A stretch of 64,000 nt of DNA from Gaetbulibacter saemankumensis DSM 17032 (GCF_000425645.1 NZ_KE384430.1:558001-622000); one strand, 5' to 3'; shown: positions 46,520 to 56,647, numbered from the stretch's first letter. Numbers and translations are program-made. Notes: generated by a model not told the origin, from the sequence alone.

Positions 46520-48871
46520 ATGAACCTGAGAATAGCGATTCTGTTTTTCTTTTGCACATGGTATTCTATTGCTCAAGAAGGTTTAACTGTTAGTTATTCA
46601 TCAAAGAATATAAGTGAAGTTTTTACAGAATTAGAAGCTCATTTTGATATTAAATTTTCATTTAACTCTGAATTAGTCAATAATAGATTGGTTAGTTTAG
46701 AATTAAACGATGCGACATTAGAAGACATACTTTCTGAACTGGAAAAACAAGTATCGATTCGTTTTAAAAAGGAATCTGAGAGGTATTATACGGTTAAAAG
46801 TAAACGAGTTAGGTTAACTGATACGCAGGAGTTAGATGAAGTATTAATTGAAGAATATTTAGGAACCGGAATTCGGAAAACGAACGAAAACACCTCGGTA
46901 ATAGTATCGCCTAAAAGCTTGGGAATAGTTGCCGGATTAACCGAGCCGGACGTTTTACAAAGTATACAATTAATTCCCGGAGTTCAAAGTCCTTCTGAAA
47001 CAGCTTCAGGATTGCATATCCGTGGAGGTACACCAGATCAGAATCTTATTCTGTGGGACGGTATAAAAATGTATTATTCGGGACATTTTTTTGGAACCAT
47101 ATCGGCGTTTAATCCCTATATAACGGATCAGATAACCCTTTATAGAAATGGTACAAAATCGGAATATGGCAATAGAATTTCTGGGGTTATCGATATCACT
47201 TCTGATAGTGATTTAGCGAATCAAATTCATGGAGGAGCAGGTTTTAATATGACTCATGCCGATGCATTTATAAAAGCCCCTATTTCTAAAAGTGTTGGAA
47301 TATTAGTTTCTGCACGTCGTTCTATTACCGATTTTATTGACACTCGTACATTTAGAAACTTATCCGAACGCGTATTTCAGGAAACTAAAATTTCAGAAGG
47401 AAATAAAGTATTTGAAGATGATGAAGTTACTGCGACAAAGGATTTATTTTATTTCACTGATTTTACTGTAAAGGCAATAGTTAAACCAAACGACAACAAT
47501 GAAATTAGTATTAGTAGTCTTTTTACAAAAAATAAGTTGGATTACGGATTTTTAATTGAAGCGTATGAAGAAGCATCAACCGATAAGCTAGATATTGAAA
47601 ATAAAGGTTTGAGTATGAACTGGAATCATGATTTCAACCAAAATTTATCGCATAAAATAAATGTATATAATTCTAGATACGATTTTGATTATTCAGGCAC
47701 GAATAGTATATCCGATGAATTTAGTGATGCACTACTGAAGAAAAATAATATTGATGATTTTGGAGCATCCTATCACTTAGATTGGGTTTTTAATAAAAGT
47801 AGTTCAATAGGTTTTGGTTATCAATACTCATGGAATGAGGTGGAATATGATTTAAATTTTAGCGATAGCGAAAGCCCAGAAGATAATTATCATGAATCTA
47901 ATTTAGAAGCTAATAATATGCATGCCCTTTATGCCGATTATAGTTTCAGGTTGGAGCAAAAGTTTTTAGGAAATTTAGGAATGCGAACTAATTATTTTAG
48001 CTTGTTAGATAAGACGTATTTTGAGCCTCGACTAAATATGGAATATTATCTTAATTCCGGTTTAAGATTAAAAGTCTCTGGCGAAATTTTGCACCAGACC
48101 ATAAGTGAAGTTGTCGAGTTTAATACTCAGCAGTTCGGGCTTGAAAATCGGATTTGGATTTTATCGAATGGTGAAGATGTTCCTATTTTAAAAAGTTCAC
48201 AGGCTACTGCAGGCTTTATTTATAATAAGAATGGCTGGAATATTGATATTGAAGGCTATTATAGAAATATTGAAGGGTTAACCTCTTTTACTTTAGGATT
48301 TGATAATTTAAACGAACTGTTTTCGGTGGGTAAAAGCAATATTTTAGGGGTAGATTTATTGGTGAAAAAGAAAATAAACAATTACAAAACCTGGCTGAGT
48401 TATACATTTATGAATAATGATTTTACGTTCCCAGATTTAAATGACGGCGGGTCCTTTTCTGGTAACACAGATATTACCCATAGTTTGAACTGGACTCATA
48501 CTTTCGAATGGAATAAGTTTAATTTTTCCTTGGGTTGGAATATTCGGTCTGGGATACCATATACAAAGGCTACCGATGTGAGTGAGACAACAAACGGACC
48601 GGTAATTAATTATGAAAAGACAAATGGCAGCAGGTTGCCAGGTTATGATAGATTGGATGTATCGGCCACATATAAGTTTAATTGGTCACGAAATGAACGC
48701 TGGAAAGGAAAGTTAGGCGTTTCATTTTTAAATATCTACGACAAAAAAAATGTGTTAAGCCGAACTTACGAAGCCAAGCAAAGCTTAGAGGAAAATGCAT
48801 ATGTTCTAAGAGAGGTAAATAAGCAAGCTTTAGGATTTACTCCAAATTTAGTTTTTAGGGTTGAATTTTAA
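46520..48871 (+). CDS. TonB-dependent transducer with STN domain
   Basis: A 783-residue outer-membrane receptor. The signal peptide ends WYSIAQ. An N-terminal STN signalling domain is at about 22-93 (VSYSSKNISEVFTELEAHFD, LEDILSELEKQVSIRFKKES). Then comes the plug with LTEPDVLQSIQLIPGVQSPS and LHIRGGTPDQNLILWDGIKM. The barrel ends VFRVEF with terminal Phe. The carboxypeptidase-regulatory-like domain seen in the other TonB receptor is absent. The STN domain normally contacts FecR, so this is the sensor-transporter of the operon. The ligand is unknown; no SusD-like or degradative enzyme gene is next to it. Confidence 0.92.
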   Translation: MNLRIAILFFFCTWYSIAQEGLTVSYSSKNISEVFTELEAHFDIKFSFNSELVNNRLVSLELNDATLEDILSELEKQVSIRFKKESERYYTVKSKRVRLTDTQELDEVLIEEYLGTGIRKTNENTSVIVSPKSLGIVAGLTEPDVLQSIQLIPGVQSPSETASGLHIRGGTPDQNLILWDGIKMYYSGHFFGTISAFNPYITDQITLYRNGTKSEYGNRISGVIDITSDSDLANQIHGGAGFNMTHADAFIKAPISKSVGILVSARRSITDFIDTRTFRNLSERVFQETKISEGNKVFEDDEVTATKDLFYFTDFTVKAIVKPNDNNEISISSLFTKNKLDYGFLIEAYEEASTDKLDIENKGLSMNWNHDFNQNLSHKINVYNSRYDFDYSGTNSISDEFSDALLKKNNIDDFGASYHLDWVFNKSSSIGFGYQYSWNEVEYDLNFSDSESPEDNYHESNLEANNMHALYADYSFRLEQKFLGNLGMRTNYFSLLDKTYFEPRLNMEYYLNSGLRLKVSGEILHQTISEVVEFNTQQFGLENRIWILSNGEDVPILKSSQATAGFIYNKNGWNIDIEGYYRNIEGLTSFTLGFDNLNELFSVGKSNILGVDLLVKKKINNYKTWLSYTFMNNDFTFPDLNDGGSFSGNTDITHSLNWTHTFEWNKFNFSLGWNIRSGIPYTKATDVSETTNGPVINYEKTNGSRLPGYDRLDVSATYKFNWSRNERWKGKLGVSFLNIYDKKNVLSRTYEAKQSLEENAYVLREVNKQALGFTPNLVFRVEF

Positions 48872-49065
48872 TATACTATAAAAAGAAAAATATGGAGTGG
48901 ATCAAAAATATAAAGACCTTTGTTTTATGTGAAATCTGGTCTTAGTGTATCATTATTAGTGCATTAAGACTAATTAAAAGGCTGCTTATCGAAAAAACTA
49001 TGCGTGGATTACTTATTTGAATTAGATTTAAACTCCCTCATTCCTCTATCAAATAAGTAGTAACC

Positions 49066-49911
49066 ATGAAAAGAACTTACTTTACATATGTTGTATTGTT
49101 TGTGTTTGGATGTATTTTACACGCTCAAACAGCAAAACAAAGCTTCGATGGTTCCGATGATAATTGGTCTTTCACTTCTAATATTCCTTTTTATTCAAAT
49201 AATAATGGTACCGATATTTGGCGTAAACAAAATAAGGGTAATGGACGTATTTCCGGACCTTTCAAAGGTGCTTCGTTTTTAGCAGGACGCGATTTAGATA
49301 ATGAATATTCAGAAGGCTACACAGGATTAAGTTCACCAGAGCATATATTAACTTTCGAAACAGTAAACTTAAATAACCTCACCGCCGAATTGTCTTTTAG
49401 AGTGCAATATGTGGGCGTAGATAAAGGCGATTATATTTATTATCAATTGCGTTATGATAATGAGGCAGACTGGGATTATGCAGATTACACCTTTCCTGTA
49501 TTTCAAACCAATCAAAATGGAAATTTTAATTCCCGAGGGTGGCAAGAGGTATATTATAAAATACCTTCAGGATATAAATTTGCCAGAATGCGATTGGTTA
49601 TTTACCAAAATGGCAATGAATATTTAGGTTTTGATGATTTTGAACTAAAAACGGCCACCTTATCTTCTAAATATACATCTATCGAAGGTTTTTCCTTTGG
49701 GCCTAATCCAACAACGAATAAGCTTAATTTATCTGCTAGTACGCCAATAAACAAAATTACGGTTTATGATGTATTAGGTAAGCAGGTGTTTACTAAATAT
49801 AATCATGCTAATACTTGGTCTATTTCGGTTGAAAGTCTTCATTCCGGCATGTATTTAGCTAAGATTGAAGCTGGATCTTCAATTGAAACAATTAAGTTTT
49901 TTAAGAAATAA
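49066..49911 (+). CDS. T9SS type A cargo protein, lectin-like fold
   Basis: A 281-residue secreted protein with signal peptide (residues 1-20, ending LHAQ). Residues about 25-200 look like a jelly-roll module (FDGSDDNWSFTSNIPFYSNN, LTFETVNLNNLTAELSFRVQ, MRLVIYQNGNEYLGFDDFEL). The last 75 residues are the type A sorting domain (FSFGPNPTTNKLNLSA, KITVYDVLGKQVF, GMYLAKIE, ETIKFFKK). It would be exported by the T9SS and its tail cleaved by PorU. It follows the receptor gene with a 194-base gap holding a weak hairpin near 48939-48970, so regulation by the same sigma factor is possible but unproven. Confidence 0.85.
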   Translation: MKRTYFTYVVLFVFGCILHAQTAKQSFDGSDDNWSFTSNIPFYSNNNGTDIWRKQNKGNGRISGPFKGASFLAGRDLDNEYSEGYTGLSSPEHILTFETVNLNNLTAELSFRVQYVGVDKGDYIYYQLRYDNEADWDYADYTFPVFQTNQNGNFNSRGWQEVYYKIPSGYKFARMRLVIYQNGNEYLGFDDFELKTATLSSKYTSIEGFSFGPNPTTNKLNLSASTPINKITVYDVLGKQVFTKYNHANTWSISVESLHSGMYLAKIEAGSSIETIKFFKK

Positions 49912-49996
49912 ACACGATTTCTTAAATTTTAGATAATTCTTACTTAATTCAATCGTTTTCGTTAAAAAAGACGTTTTAAAGCTGTTTTTTATTGGT

Positions 49997-50004
49997 TACA
50001 TTTG
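49997..50004 (+). promoter_or_regulatory. Possible -7 box of pgk
   Basis: TACATTTG, 54 bases before the pgk ATG at 50059. No clear TTG element upstream. Confidence 0.4.
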
Positions 50005-50058
50005 TGAGACAAATTAATGAACTGATAATAAGAAACATATTTTAAAAAATAAATACAG

Positions 50059-51246
50059 ATGAAAACTTTGAACGATTTTAATTTTAAAAATAAGAAGGCC
50101 TTAATACGCGTAGATTTTAATGTGCCTTTAAATGAAAAATTTGAAGTTACAGATGCTACTCGAATCGTGTCGGCAAAACCAACCATTATTAAGATTTTAG
50201 AAGATGGCGGTAGCTGCGTTTTAATGTCGCATTTAGGCCGTCCAAAAGGGGTTCAAGATGAGTTTTCATTACGTCATATTGCAGCTAAGGTTAAAGAGAT
50301 TCTTGGTGTAGAGGTTAAATTCGTAGATGCTTGTGTAGGTTCAAAAGCAGAAGAAGCAGCAGCTAATTTAGAACCCGGTCAAGTGTTGTTATTAGAGAAT
50401 TTACGTTTTCATAAAGAAGAAACAGCTGGAGATAAGGATTTTGCTGAGCAATTATCGAAATTAGGTGATGTTTATGTAAATGATGCCTTTGGTACAGCGC
50501 ATAGAGCACATGCTTCAACTACAATTGTGGCACAATTTTTCCCAGAGAGTAAATGTTTTGGTTATTTATTAGCTAAAGAAATTGAAAGTATTGAGAAGGT
50601 ATTAAAATCTGGAGAAAAGCCTGTTTTAGCGATTTTAGGAGGTGCAAAGGTGTCTTCAAAAATCACCATTATAGAGAATATTTTAGATAAAGTAGATCAT
50701 CTAATTATTGGTGGAGGTATGGCTTTTACCTTTATCAAGGCACAAGGCGGCAAAATAGGAAATTCTATTTGTGAAGATGATAAACAAGCCTTAGCATTAG
50801 ATATTTTAAAGCAAGCGAAAGAAAAAAATGTACAGGTGCATATTCCTGTTGATGTTATTGCTGCTGATGCCTTTAGTAACGATGCCAATACACAAGTTGT
50901 AGACATTAACGAAATTCCTGATGGGTGGGAAGGTGTTGATGCTGGTCCTGCTTCTAGAAAACAATTTCATGACGTAGTAATGGATTCTAAAACCATTCTT
51001 TGGAACGGACCTTTAGGAGTTTTCGAAATGGAAAGTTTTGCACAAGGAACTATCGAGTTAGGGAATTCCATAGCTGAAGCTACTAAAAGTGGTGCCTTTT
51101 CATTAGTTGGTGGAGGCGATTCTGTAGCGGCCGTTAAGCAATTCGGTTTCGATGATAAAGTAAGTTATGTAAGTACAGGTGGAGGTGCCATGTTAGAAAG
51201 CTTAGAGGGTAAAACCCTTCCAGGTATAGCAGCCATCTTAGAATAA
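50059..51246 (+). CDS. pgk: Phosphoglycerate kinase
   Basis: A 395-residue glycolytic enzyme that transfers phosphate from 1,3-bisphosphoglycerate to ADP. Signatures visible: [14 protein letters not shown] near the N-terminus, [47 protein letters not shown] and the C-terminal GGGDSVAA. Length and motifs are complete. It is a single gene between the T9SS cargo gene and the lytic transglycosylase, with a TACATTTG box upstream. Confidence 0.97.
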   Translation: MKTLNDFNFKNKKALIRVDFNVPLNEKFEVTDATRIVSAKPTIIKILEDGGSCVLMSHLGRPKGVQDEFSLRHIAAKVKEILGVEVKFVDACVGSKAEEAAANLEPGQVLLLENLRFHKEETAGDKDFAEQLSKLGDVYVNDAFGTAHRAHASTTIVAQFFPESKCFGYLLAKEIESIEKVLKSGEKPVLAILGGAKVSSKITIIENILDKVDHLIIGGGMAFTFIKAQGGKIGNSICEDDKQALALDILKQAKEKNVQVHIPVDVIAADAFSNDANTQVVDINEIPDGWEGVDAGPASRKQFHDVVMDSKTILWNGPLGVFEMESFAQGTIELGNSIAEATKSGAFSLVGGGDSVAAVKQFGFDDKVSYVSTGGGAMLESLEGKTLPGIAAILE

Positions 51247-51324
51247 AACGAATTAAGTTTTTAAATTCGCTTAAAAAATACGATTTTAGCCATATCATCG
51301 TTCAATATCTAATGAATTGATTTT

Positions 51325-52878
51325 ATGGCTTTTCGGTTTTTTATAATCACCCTTTTTTTATGGTCTGCAATAGGTAATACGCAGGCAAACGATTCAATTT
51401 CCCTTCAAAAAGAAATTTTAAAGGATTCTTTAGTAGATGGAAACATCGAAATTGTTAAATCTATTGAAGTTGAAATTGATTCTACAGGGCTTCATAAAGT
51501 TGTCGATAATCCATTTGCAGCCGAATTGGATAAAAAATGGTTAGAGGAATTATACAGTAATTCACTTTACGATACCATTTATAAATCGGTTACAGAATTA
51601 ACTTTTGAAGAAGTTGAATACCCAGAATTACCCACCGATACTCTTAAGGCGCGTTTGGCCGAATTAAACGCCAGAACGCCATTTAACGTAGAATACAATC
51701 CGAGTTTAGAAAGTGTCATTAAATCCTATCTTAAAAATAGACGTGAAAGCTTGCAAAAGCTTATCGATTTAAGCGCGTTCTATTTTCCAATGTTTGAAAG
51801 GGAATTAGATAATGTCGATTTACCACTGGAAATAAAGTATTTGGCCATTGTTGAGTCGGCTCTAAAACCGCGGGCTAAGTCACGTGTTGGAGCTACTGGT
51901 TTGTGGCAATTTATGTTTGCAACCGGTAAAATGTATGGTTTAGATGTTAGTAGCTATGTTGATGAACGAAGTGATCCCATAAAATCAACGGAAGCAGCAG
52001 CAAAATATTTATCTAAACTTTATGAAATATTTGGTGATTGGGATCTGGCTTTAGCCGCATATAATTCAGGACCTGGTAATGTAACAAAAGCGATTAGACG
52101 TTCAGGGGGTTATCAGAATTATTGGAATATACGCCATAATTTACCACGAGAAACGGCTGGTTATTTGCCCGCGTTTTTGGCTAACATGTACATATTCGAA
52201 TATGCCGAGGAACACGGTTTTGTCAAAGCAAAACCAGAAGTTGCTTATTTTGAAACGGACACTATTCATGTGAAGCATATGATTACCTTAGATCAGGTAA
52301 GTGAGGTTACAGGTGTACCTATAGAAGAACTCCAGTTTTTAAACCCATCCTATAAATTAGATATTATTCCGTATATTAAAGATGAAAACTACAGTCTGCG
52401 TTTACCACGAAACGTTATTGGAGATTTCGTCACCAATGAAAAGGAGATTTATGCGTTTGTAAAAGAGGAATTTAATAAGCGTGAAAAGCCGTTACCTCAA
52501 TTTTTTGAGGCAGATTCCAGAATTAGATATCGTGTAAAATCTGGTGATTATTTAGGTAAAATTGCCAGGCAGTATGGCGTTCGTGTTAGTCAATTAAAAC
52601 AATGGAATGGCTTGCGTTCCAATAATCTAAGCATCGGTCAACGATTAACGGTGTATCCCAGAAAACCTTATGTTGGAGGCGCTTCTGCTGTAGCAAATAG
52701 CACAAAAACAAATGCTATAAAAGGAGAGGTTTTAAATTATACAGTGAAGCCAGGAGATACACTTTGGGGGATTTCTCAAAAATTTCCTGGAGTTTCTATT
52801 CAAAATATTAAAGATTGGAACGGTATTAGTGGTACTAATTTAAAACCGGGAATGAAACTTAAGATTTCGAAAAGTTAA
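51325..52878 (+). CDS. MltD-like lytic transglycosylase with two LysM domains
   Basis: A 517-residue secreted protein (signal peptide to about residue 20). The SLT domain covers about 130-300, with the catalytic Glu of IVESALKP at 177, GATGLWQFMFATGKMYGL, and ALAAYNSGPGNVTKAIRRSG. Two LysM repeats lie at the end: YRVKSGDYLGKIARQYGV and YTVKPGDTLWGISQKF, each followed by an Asn-Gly turn. Such enzymes cut the glycan chain of peptidoglycan with formation of a 1,6-anhydro end, and LysM binds the wall. The next gene follows by 35 bases. It lacks the lipobox of E. coli MltD. Confidence 0.93.
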   Translation: MAFRFFIITLFLWSAIGNTQANDSISLQKEILKDSLVDGNIEIVKSIEVEIDSTGLHKVVDNPFAAELDKKWLEELYSNSLYDTIYKSVTELTFEEVEYPELPTDTLKARLAELNARTPFNVEYNPSLESVIKSYLKNRRESLQKLIDLSAFYFPMFERELDNVDLPLEIKYLAIVESALKPRAKSRVGATGLWQFMFATGKMYGLDVSSYVDERSDPIKSTEAAAKYLSKLYEIFGDWDLALAAYNSGPGNVTKAIRRSGGYQNYWNIRHNLPRETAGYLPAFLANMYIFEYAEEHGFVKAKPEVAYFETDTIHVKHMITLDQVSEVTGVPIEELQFLNPSYKLDIIPYIKDENYSLRLPRNVIGDFVTNEKEIYAFVKEEFNKREKPLPQFFEADSRIRYRVKSGDYLGKIARQYGVRVSQLKQWNGLRSNNLSIGQRLTVYPRKPYVGGASAVANSTKTNAIKGEVLNYTVKPGDTLWGISQKFPGVSIQNIKDWNGISGTNLKPGMKLKISKS

Positions 52879-52913
52879 TTTCCAAAATTACCAAAACATA
52901 AAATTTATTCAGA

Positions 52914-53891
52914 ATGAAATATTTACTTCTTTCAGCCTTGTCTTTGTTGATGTTGGTGTCGTGTAACGGCAAAAAAAAGTCTACTGAAAAATACCTGCCA
53001 GACGCATCGGGAGCTATGAACAATGTATCTGTAGTTACCGAAAATGATTTGTGGGACGGGCAAATAGGAAATGCAATTAGGGCCGTTTTAGCACAACCTA
53101 TTTACGGTTTACCACAAGATGAGCCTATGTTTACTTTAAATCAAATTCCTCCAAGTGTCTTCTCTGGTTTTGTAACTAAAAATCGTACGGTATTAAAGGT
53201 GTATTTAGGAAAGGAAAATGGCATTAAGTTTTTAGAGGATGTTTATGCAAAGCCTCAAAAAGTGGTTGTAATTTCAGGGGAAACAAGAAATGATGTTGTA
53301 GAGATACTCAATCAGAATGAGTCTAAAATTTTAAAAGTCTTTAGGAATTCTGAAATTAGGGAAAGACAACGTCAGATGTCAAAATCACCGCATAGTTTCA
53401 CTTCGATAAAAGAAAAATTAGGCCTTACTATAAAATTTGCTTCCGTTTATAGAATAGCGAAAGAGTCTGATAATTTCTTTTGGATACGTAAAGACATCAC
53501 TACTGGAACCAATAATCTTATGATTTATGATTTGCCATATGATGCCATAAAACGAAATGATAGTATAGTAAATCAGATTATTAAAATACGAGACTCTATA
53601 GGTGAAACTTATATTGAGGGCGCTATAGAAGGTTCTTTTATGGTTACTGAAAATGCCTACACACCTTATAATGGTGAAACCATTTTAGATAATAAACCGG
53701 CTTTTGAGACCAAAGGTATTTGGGATTTGAAAAACGGCTTTATGGGAGGCCCTTTTATAAATTATGCCATTGAAGATAAAATGAACAACCGTTGGGTAAT
53801 AATAGAAGGCTTTGCCTTTGCTCCATCGGTAGAAAAACGTGATTATATGCTGGAACTCGAAGCTATAATTAGATCGGTAAAAATAGAGTAA
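52914..53891 (+). CDS. DUF4837 family lipoprotein
   Basis: A 325-residue protein. The signal ends LMLVSC, a lipobox with Cys at about 17. DUF4837 features follow: YLPDASGAMNNVSVVTENDLW, GLPQDEPMFTLNQIPPSVFSG, FWIRKDITTGTNNLMIYDLP. This family is restricted to Bacteroidota and has no known function. It follows the MltD-like gene closely (35 bases), which suggests a cell-wall-related setting. A perfect terminator follows, shared with tatA on the other strand. Confidence 0.88.
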   Translation: MKYLLLSALSLLMLVSCNGKKKSTEKYLPDASGAMNNVSVVTENDLWDGQIGNAIRAVLAQPIYGLPQDEPMFTLNQIPPSVFSGFVTKNRTVLKVYLGKENGIKFLEDVYAKPQKVVVISGETRNDVVEILNQNESKILKVFRNSEIRERQRQMSKSPHSFTSIKEKLGLTIKFASVYRIAKESDNFFWIRKDITTGTNNLMIYDLPYDAIKRNDSIVNQIIKIRDSIGETYIEGAIEGSFMVTENAYTPYNGETILDNKPAFETKGIWDLKNGFMGGPFINYAIEDKMNNRWVIIEGFAFAPSVEKRDYMLELEAIIRSVKIE

Positions 53892-53906
53892 GAAAAAAGT
53901 CATAAT

Positions 53907-53942
53907 AAAAAGCCCTGTTTAGTATTCCAAACAGGGCTTTTT
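53907..53942. terminator. Bidirectional terminator between DUF4837 gene and tatA
   Basis: A perfect 14-bp inverted repeat (53907-53920 with 53929-53942) with an 8-base loop, A-rich on the left and T-rich on the right, between the convergent stops at 53891 and 53958. Confidence 0.9.
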
Positions 53943-53957
53943 ATTAGCTAAAAAATA

Positions 53958-54143
53958 TTATTTTTTCTTGTCTTCTGGTTTTTCGTCTTCCTTACTGGCA
54001 TCTTTAAATTCTTTGATACCGCTACCTAATCCTTTCATAAGCTCAGGTATCTTTTTACCGCCGAAAAGCAATAAAACGGCTAATCCTATAATTACCCATT
54101 GCCATGGACCAACCATGCCTAAAAATATACTTGATGAAATCAT
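53958..54143 (-). CDS. tatA: Twin-arginine translocase subunit TatA/E
   Basis: A 61-residue protein, normal for small TatA. A single N-terminal membrane helix (about 10-26, [19 protein letters not shown]) is followed by the amphipathic helix with [18 protein letters not shown] and a short charged tail. TatA forms the pore for folded-protein export by the twin-arginine route. tatC is not in the window. A TAACTTTG promoter box lies upstream. Confidence 0.92.
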   Translation of the reverse strand: MISSSIFLGMVGPWQWVIIGLAVLLLFGGKKIPELMKGLGSGIKEFKDASKEDEKPEDKKK

Positions 54144-54162
54144 AATTACTAATTTTATGTTA

Positions 54163-54170
54163 CAAAGTTA
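54163..54170 (-). promoter_or_regulatory. Possible -7 box of tatA
   Basis: TAACTTTG on the minus strand, 19 bases before the ATG at 54143. No TTG partner seen. Confidence 0.4.
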
Positions 54171-54260
54171 ATAATTAAAGTTTAATAAAATTGTTTTAAG
54201 CATAACTTTAGGATAAAGCAAAGTGCTGCTGACATAATTTTAATTAATTTTGTGTTCAGA

Positions 54261-55130
54261 ATGGAAGAAACGAAAAAGAAAGAAAAAAAAATTAAGCGAA
54301 AATTACTGGATAAATATCGCCTAATTGTTTTAAACGAAAATACTTTTGAAGAACGCTTATCTCTTAAATTAACGCGTCTTAATGTTTTTGTTTTGGCTTC
54401 ATTATCGGCAATCTTTTTAATGTTTTTAACCTACCTTGTTATAGCTTATACGCCTTTAAGAGAATATATTCCAGGATATTCTTCAACAGCATTGAAAAAA
54501 AGGGCTACCGAACTTAGTTATAAAACAGATTCATTACAACAGGTTATTAATTTGAATGAACGGTTTTATGCATCTATAAAACAAGTGTTGAAGGGTGATG
54601 TTGCTAAAACAACTATTAATAAAGATTCCATTATTGAAGCGGTTAAGTTAGAGGCTAGTGAAGTGGATTTGCGACCTAGTGCTGAAGATTCCTTATTACG
54701 TGAGAAAGTAGATAAAGAAGATAAATATAACTTGTTTGAATCGGCAACTTCCGAGACTAATTTGGTGTTATTTCCTCCGGCAAATGGTAACATTAGTGAA
54801 GGTTATAATGTAAAAAATAAGCATTATGCGGTAGATATTGTATTGGATAAGAATACCCCTATAAAGGCAGTTGCCGATGGTACTGTTATTTTTGCCGAAT
54901 GGACCACCGCCACCGGTTATGTTATTATTATAGAGCATAGTCATGGGCTTATTTCGGTATATAAACATAACTTGTCTTTAACAAAATCTCAAGGTGAATT
55001 GGTAGAGGCAGGCGAGGTTATAGCAACGGCAGGAAGTACCGGTGAATTATCTACAGGCACACACTTGCATTTTGAATTATGGAATGATGGATACCCCATA
55101 AACCCGACAAATTTTATAGATTTTAACTAG
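54261..55130 (+). CDS. M23 family metallopeptidase, membrane-anchored
   Basis: About 289 residues. A Lys-rich N-terminus is followed by a membrane helix at about 42-66 (VFVLASLSAIFLMFLTYLVI). A short coiled coil follows, then the LytM/M23 domain: the HxxxD zinc motif is H188...D192 in HYAVDIV and HLHFE is at 268-272. All zinc ligands are present, so it is probably an active peptidoglycan endopeptidase and not just an activator. ATG 54261 is preferred over GTG 54252, since the upstream TAATTTTG box (54245-54252) would otherwise overlap it. It ends 3 bases before the GH3-like gene, so the two are coupled. Confidence 0.9.
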   Translation: MEETKKKEKKIKRKLLDKYRLIVLNENTFEERLSLKLTRLNVFVLASLSAIFLMFLTYLVIAYTPLREYIPGYSSTALKKRATELSYKTDSLQQVINLNERFYASIKQVLKGDVAKTTINKDSIIEAVKLEASEVDLRPSAEDSLLREKVDKEDKYNLFESATSETNLVLFPPANGNISEGYNVKNKHYAVDIVLDKNTPIKAVADGTVIFAEWTTATGYVIIIEHSHGLISVYKHNLSLTKSQGELVEAGEVIATAGSTGELSTGTHLHFELWNDGYPINPTNFIDFN

Positions 55131-55133
55131 AAT

Positions 55134-56618
55134 ATGGCATCATTAAAATCGGCTCTGGCCAAAGTATTTGCATTTTGGATTTATAAAAAGACCAATAAAT
55201 GGGCTAATAACCCCATAGAAACCCAAGAGCGTGTTTTTCAGGAATTAATTTCTGATGCAGCTGGGACAGCGTTTGGAAAAGATCATGATTTTATCAGTGT
55301 TAATTCTTATGAAGATTTTGTAAAACGTGTTCCAGTTCGTGATTACGAAGCTTTAAAGCCGTATGTAGAAAGAGTCGTAGCTGGCGAAGAAAATGTCCTT
55401 TGGAAAGGTAAGCCTATATATTTTGCTAAGACTTCAGGAACCACTTCGGGTGCGAAGTACATTCCAATAACCAAAGAAAGTATGCCTTCACATGTGGAAG
55501 CCGCACGTAATGCTATTTTACTTTATATTCATGAAACTGGGAAAAGTGAGTTTGTAGATGGCAAAATGATTTTTCTTCAGGGAAGTCCCATTTTAAAAGA
55601 GCAAAATGGCATTCAGTTAGGAAGACTTTCGGGTATTGTGGCGCATTATGTGCCTAATTATCTTCAAAAAAACAGATTACCATCATGGGAAACTAATTGT
55701 ATTGACGATTGGGAAACTAAAGTTGACGCTATTGTAGAGGAAACCCTTTCAGAAAATATGACTGTAATTTCAGGGATTCCATCCTGGGTTCAAATGTATT
55801 TTGAAAAGCTTCAACAACGAACCGGCAAGCAAGTTGGAGCTATTTTTAAGAATTTCAACCTGTTTATTTTTGGTGGTGTAAACTACGAGCCTTATCGAGC
55901 AAAGTTCGAAAATTTAATAGGGAGAAAGGTCGATAGTATTGAGCTGTATCCAGCAAGCGAAGGTTTTTTTGCGTTTCAGGATAAACAGCATGATAAAGGG
56001 ATGTTGCTTCAGTTGAATTCCGGTATTTTTTACGAATTTATTAAGGCAGATGAATTCTTTGACGAACACCCCAAACGTATTACCATAAAAGATGTGGAGT
56101 TAGGTGAGAATTACGTTATGATTATTTCCACAAATGCGGGGCTTTGGTCTTATAATATTGGTGATACGGTTCAATTTACATCATTGAAACCTTATAAAGT
56201 GATTGTTTCGGGGCGTATAAAACACTTTATCTCGGCCTTTGGAGAACATGTTATAGGAAAAGAAGTTGAGCAAGCCATGCAAGAAGCTGTAGAAGGCACA
56301 GAGATACGTGTTTCTGAGTTTACTGTGGCTCCACAAATTAATCCTGAAGCTGGTTTGCCGTATCATGAATGGTTTGTAGAGTTTGAGAATGAGCCTGATA
56401 ATCTAGATGCTTTGGCTGAGAAAATTGAGGCATCCCTTCAAAAACAGAATAGTTATTATTTAGACTTGATAGAGGGTAAGGTGTTAAGGCCTTTGGTAAT
56501 TACTAGAGTAAAAAAAGGAGGCTTTCAGGCGTATATGAAATCTATTGGAAAATTAGGCGGTCAAAATAAATTACCCAGACTCTCTAACGATAGAAAAATT
56601 GTTGAGGAATTTTCTTAA
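55134..56618 (+). CDS. GH3 (auxin-responsive) family acyl-adenylating enzyme
   Basis: A 494-residue protein of the GH3 family, named after plant auxin-response genes and unrelated to glycoside hydrolase family 3. These are ANL-superfamily enzymes that adenylate a carboxylate and conjugate it to an amino acid. ATP-binding motif 1 is AKTSGTTSGAKYIP at about 98-111, motif 2 is YPASEGFFAF, and motif 3 contains YNIGDTVQFT. Bacterial members are widespread in Bacteroidota with no proven substrate. It starts 3 bases after the M23 gene, so it is likely cotranscribed with it. No signal peptide; probably cytoplasmic. Confidence 0.88.
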   Translation: MASLKSALAKVFAFWIYKKTNKWANNPIETQERVFQELISDAAGTAFGKDHDFISVNSYEDFVKRVPVRDYEALKPYVERVVAGEENVLWKGKPIYFAKTSGTTSGAKYIPITKESMPSHVEAARNAILLYIHETGKSEFVDGKMIFLQGSPILKEQNGIQLGRLSGIVAHYVPNYLQKNRLPSWETNCIDDWETKVDAIVEETLSENMTVISGIPSWVQMYFEKLQQRTGKQVGAIFKNFNLFIFGGVNYEPYRAKFENLIGRKVDSIELYPASEGFFAFQDKQHDKGMLLQLNSGIFYEFIKADEFFDEHPKRITIKDVELGENYVMIISTNAGLWSYNIGDTVQFTSLKPYKVIVSGRIKHFISAFGEHVIGKEVEQAMQEAVEGTEIRVSEFTVAPQINPEAGLPYHEWFVEFENEPDNLDALAEKIEASLQKQNSYYLDLIEGKVLRPLVITRVKKGGFQAYMKSIGKLGGQNKLPRLSNDRKIVEEFS

Positions 56619-56639
56619 TCTTTATAGGTATAATAATAG

Positions 56640-56647
56640 TATATTTG
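56640..56647 (+). promoter_or_regulatory. Possible -7 box of the DUF6909 gene
   Basis: TATATTTG, 17 bases before ATG 56665. This place supports 56665 as start over the longer reading from 56599, which would overlap the GH3-like gene. Confidence 0.45.

Noticed and set aside
48939-48970. Imperfect hairpin downstream of the STN receptor gene
   Set aside because: Stem of only six solid pairs with a long loop and no T run; too weak to call a terminator.
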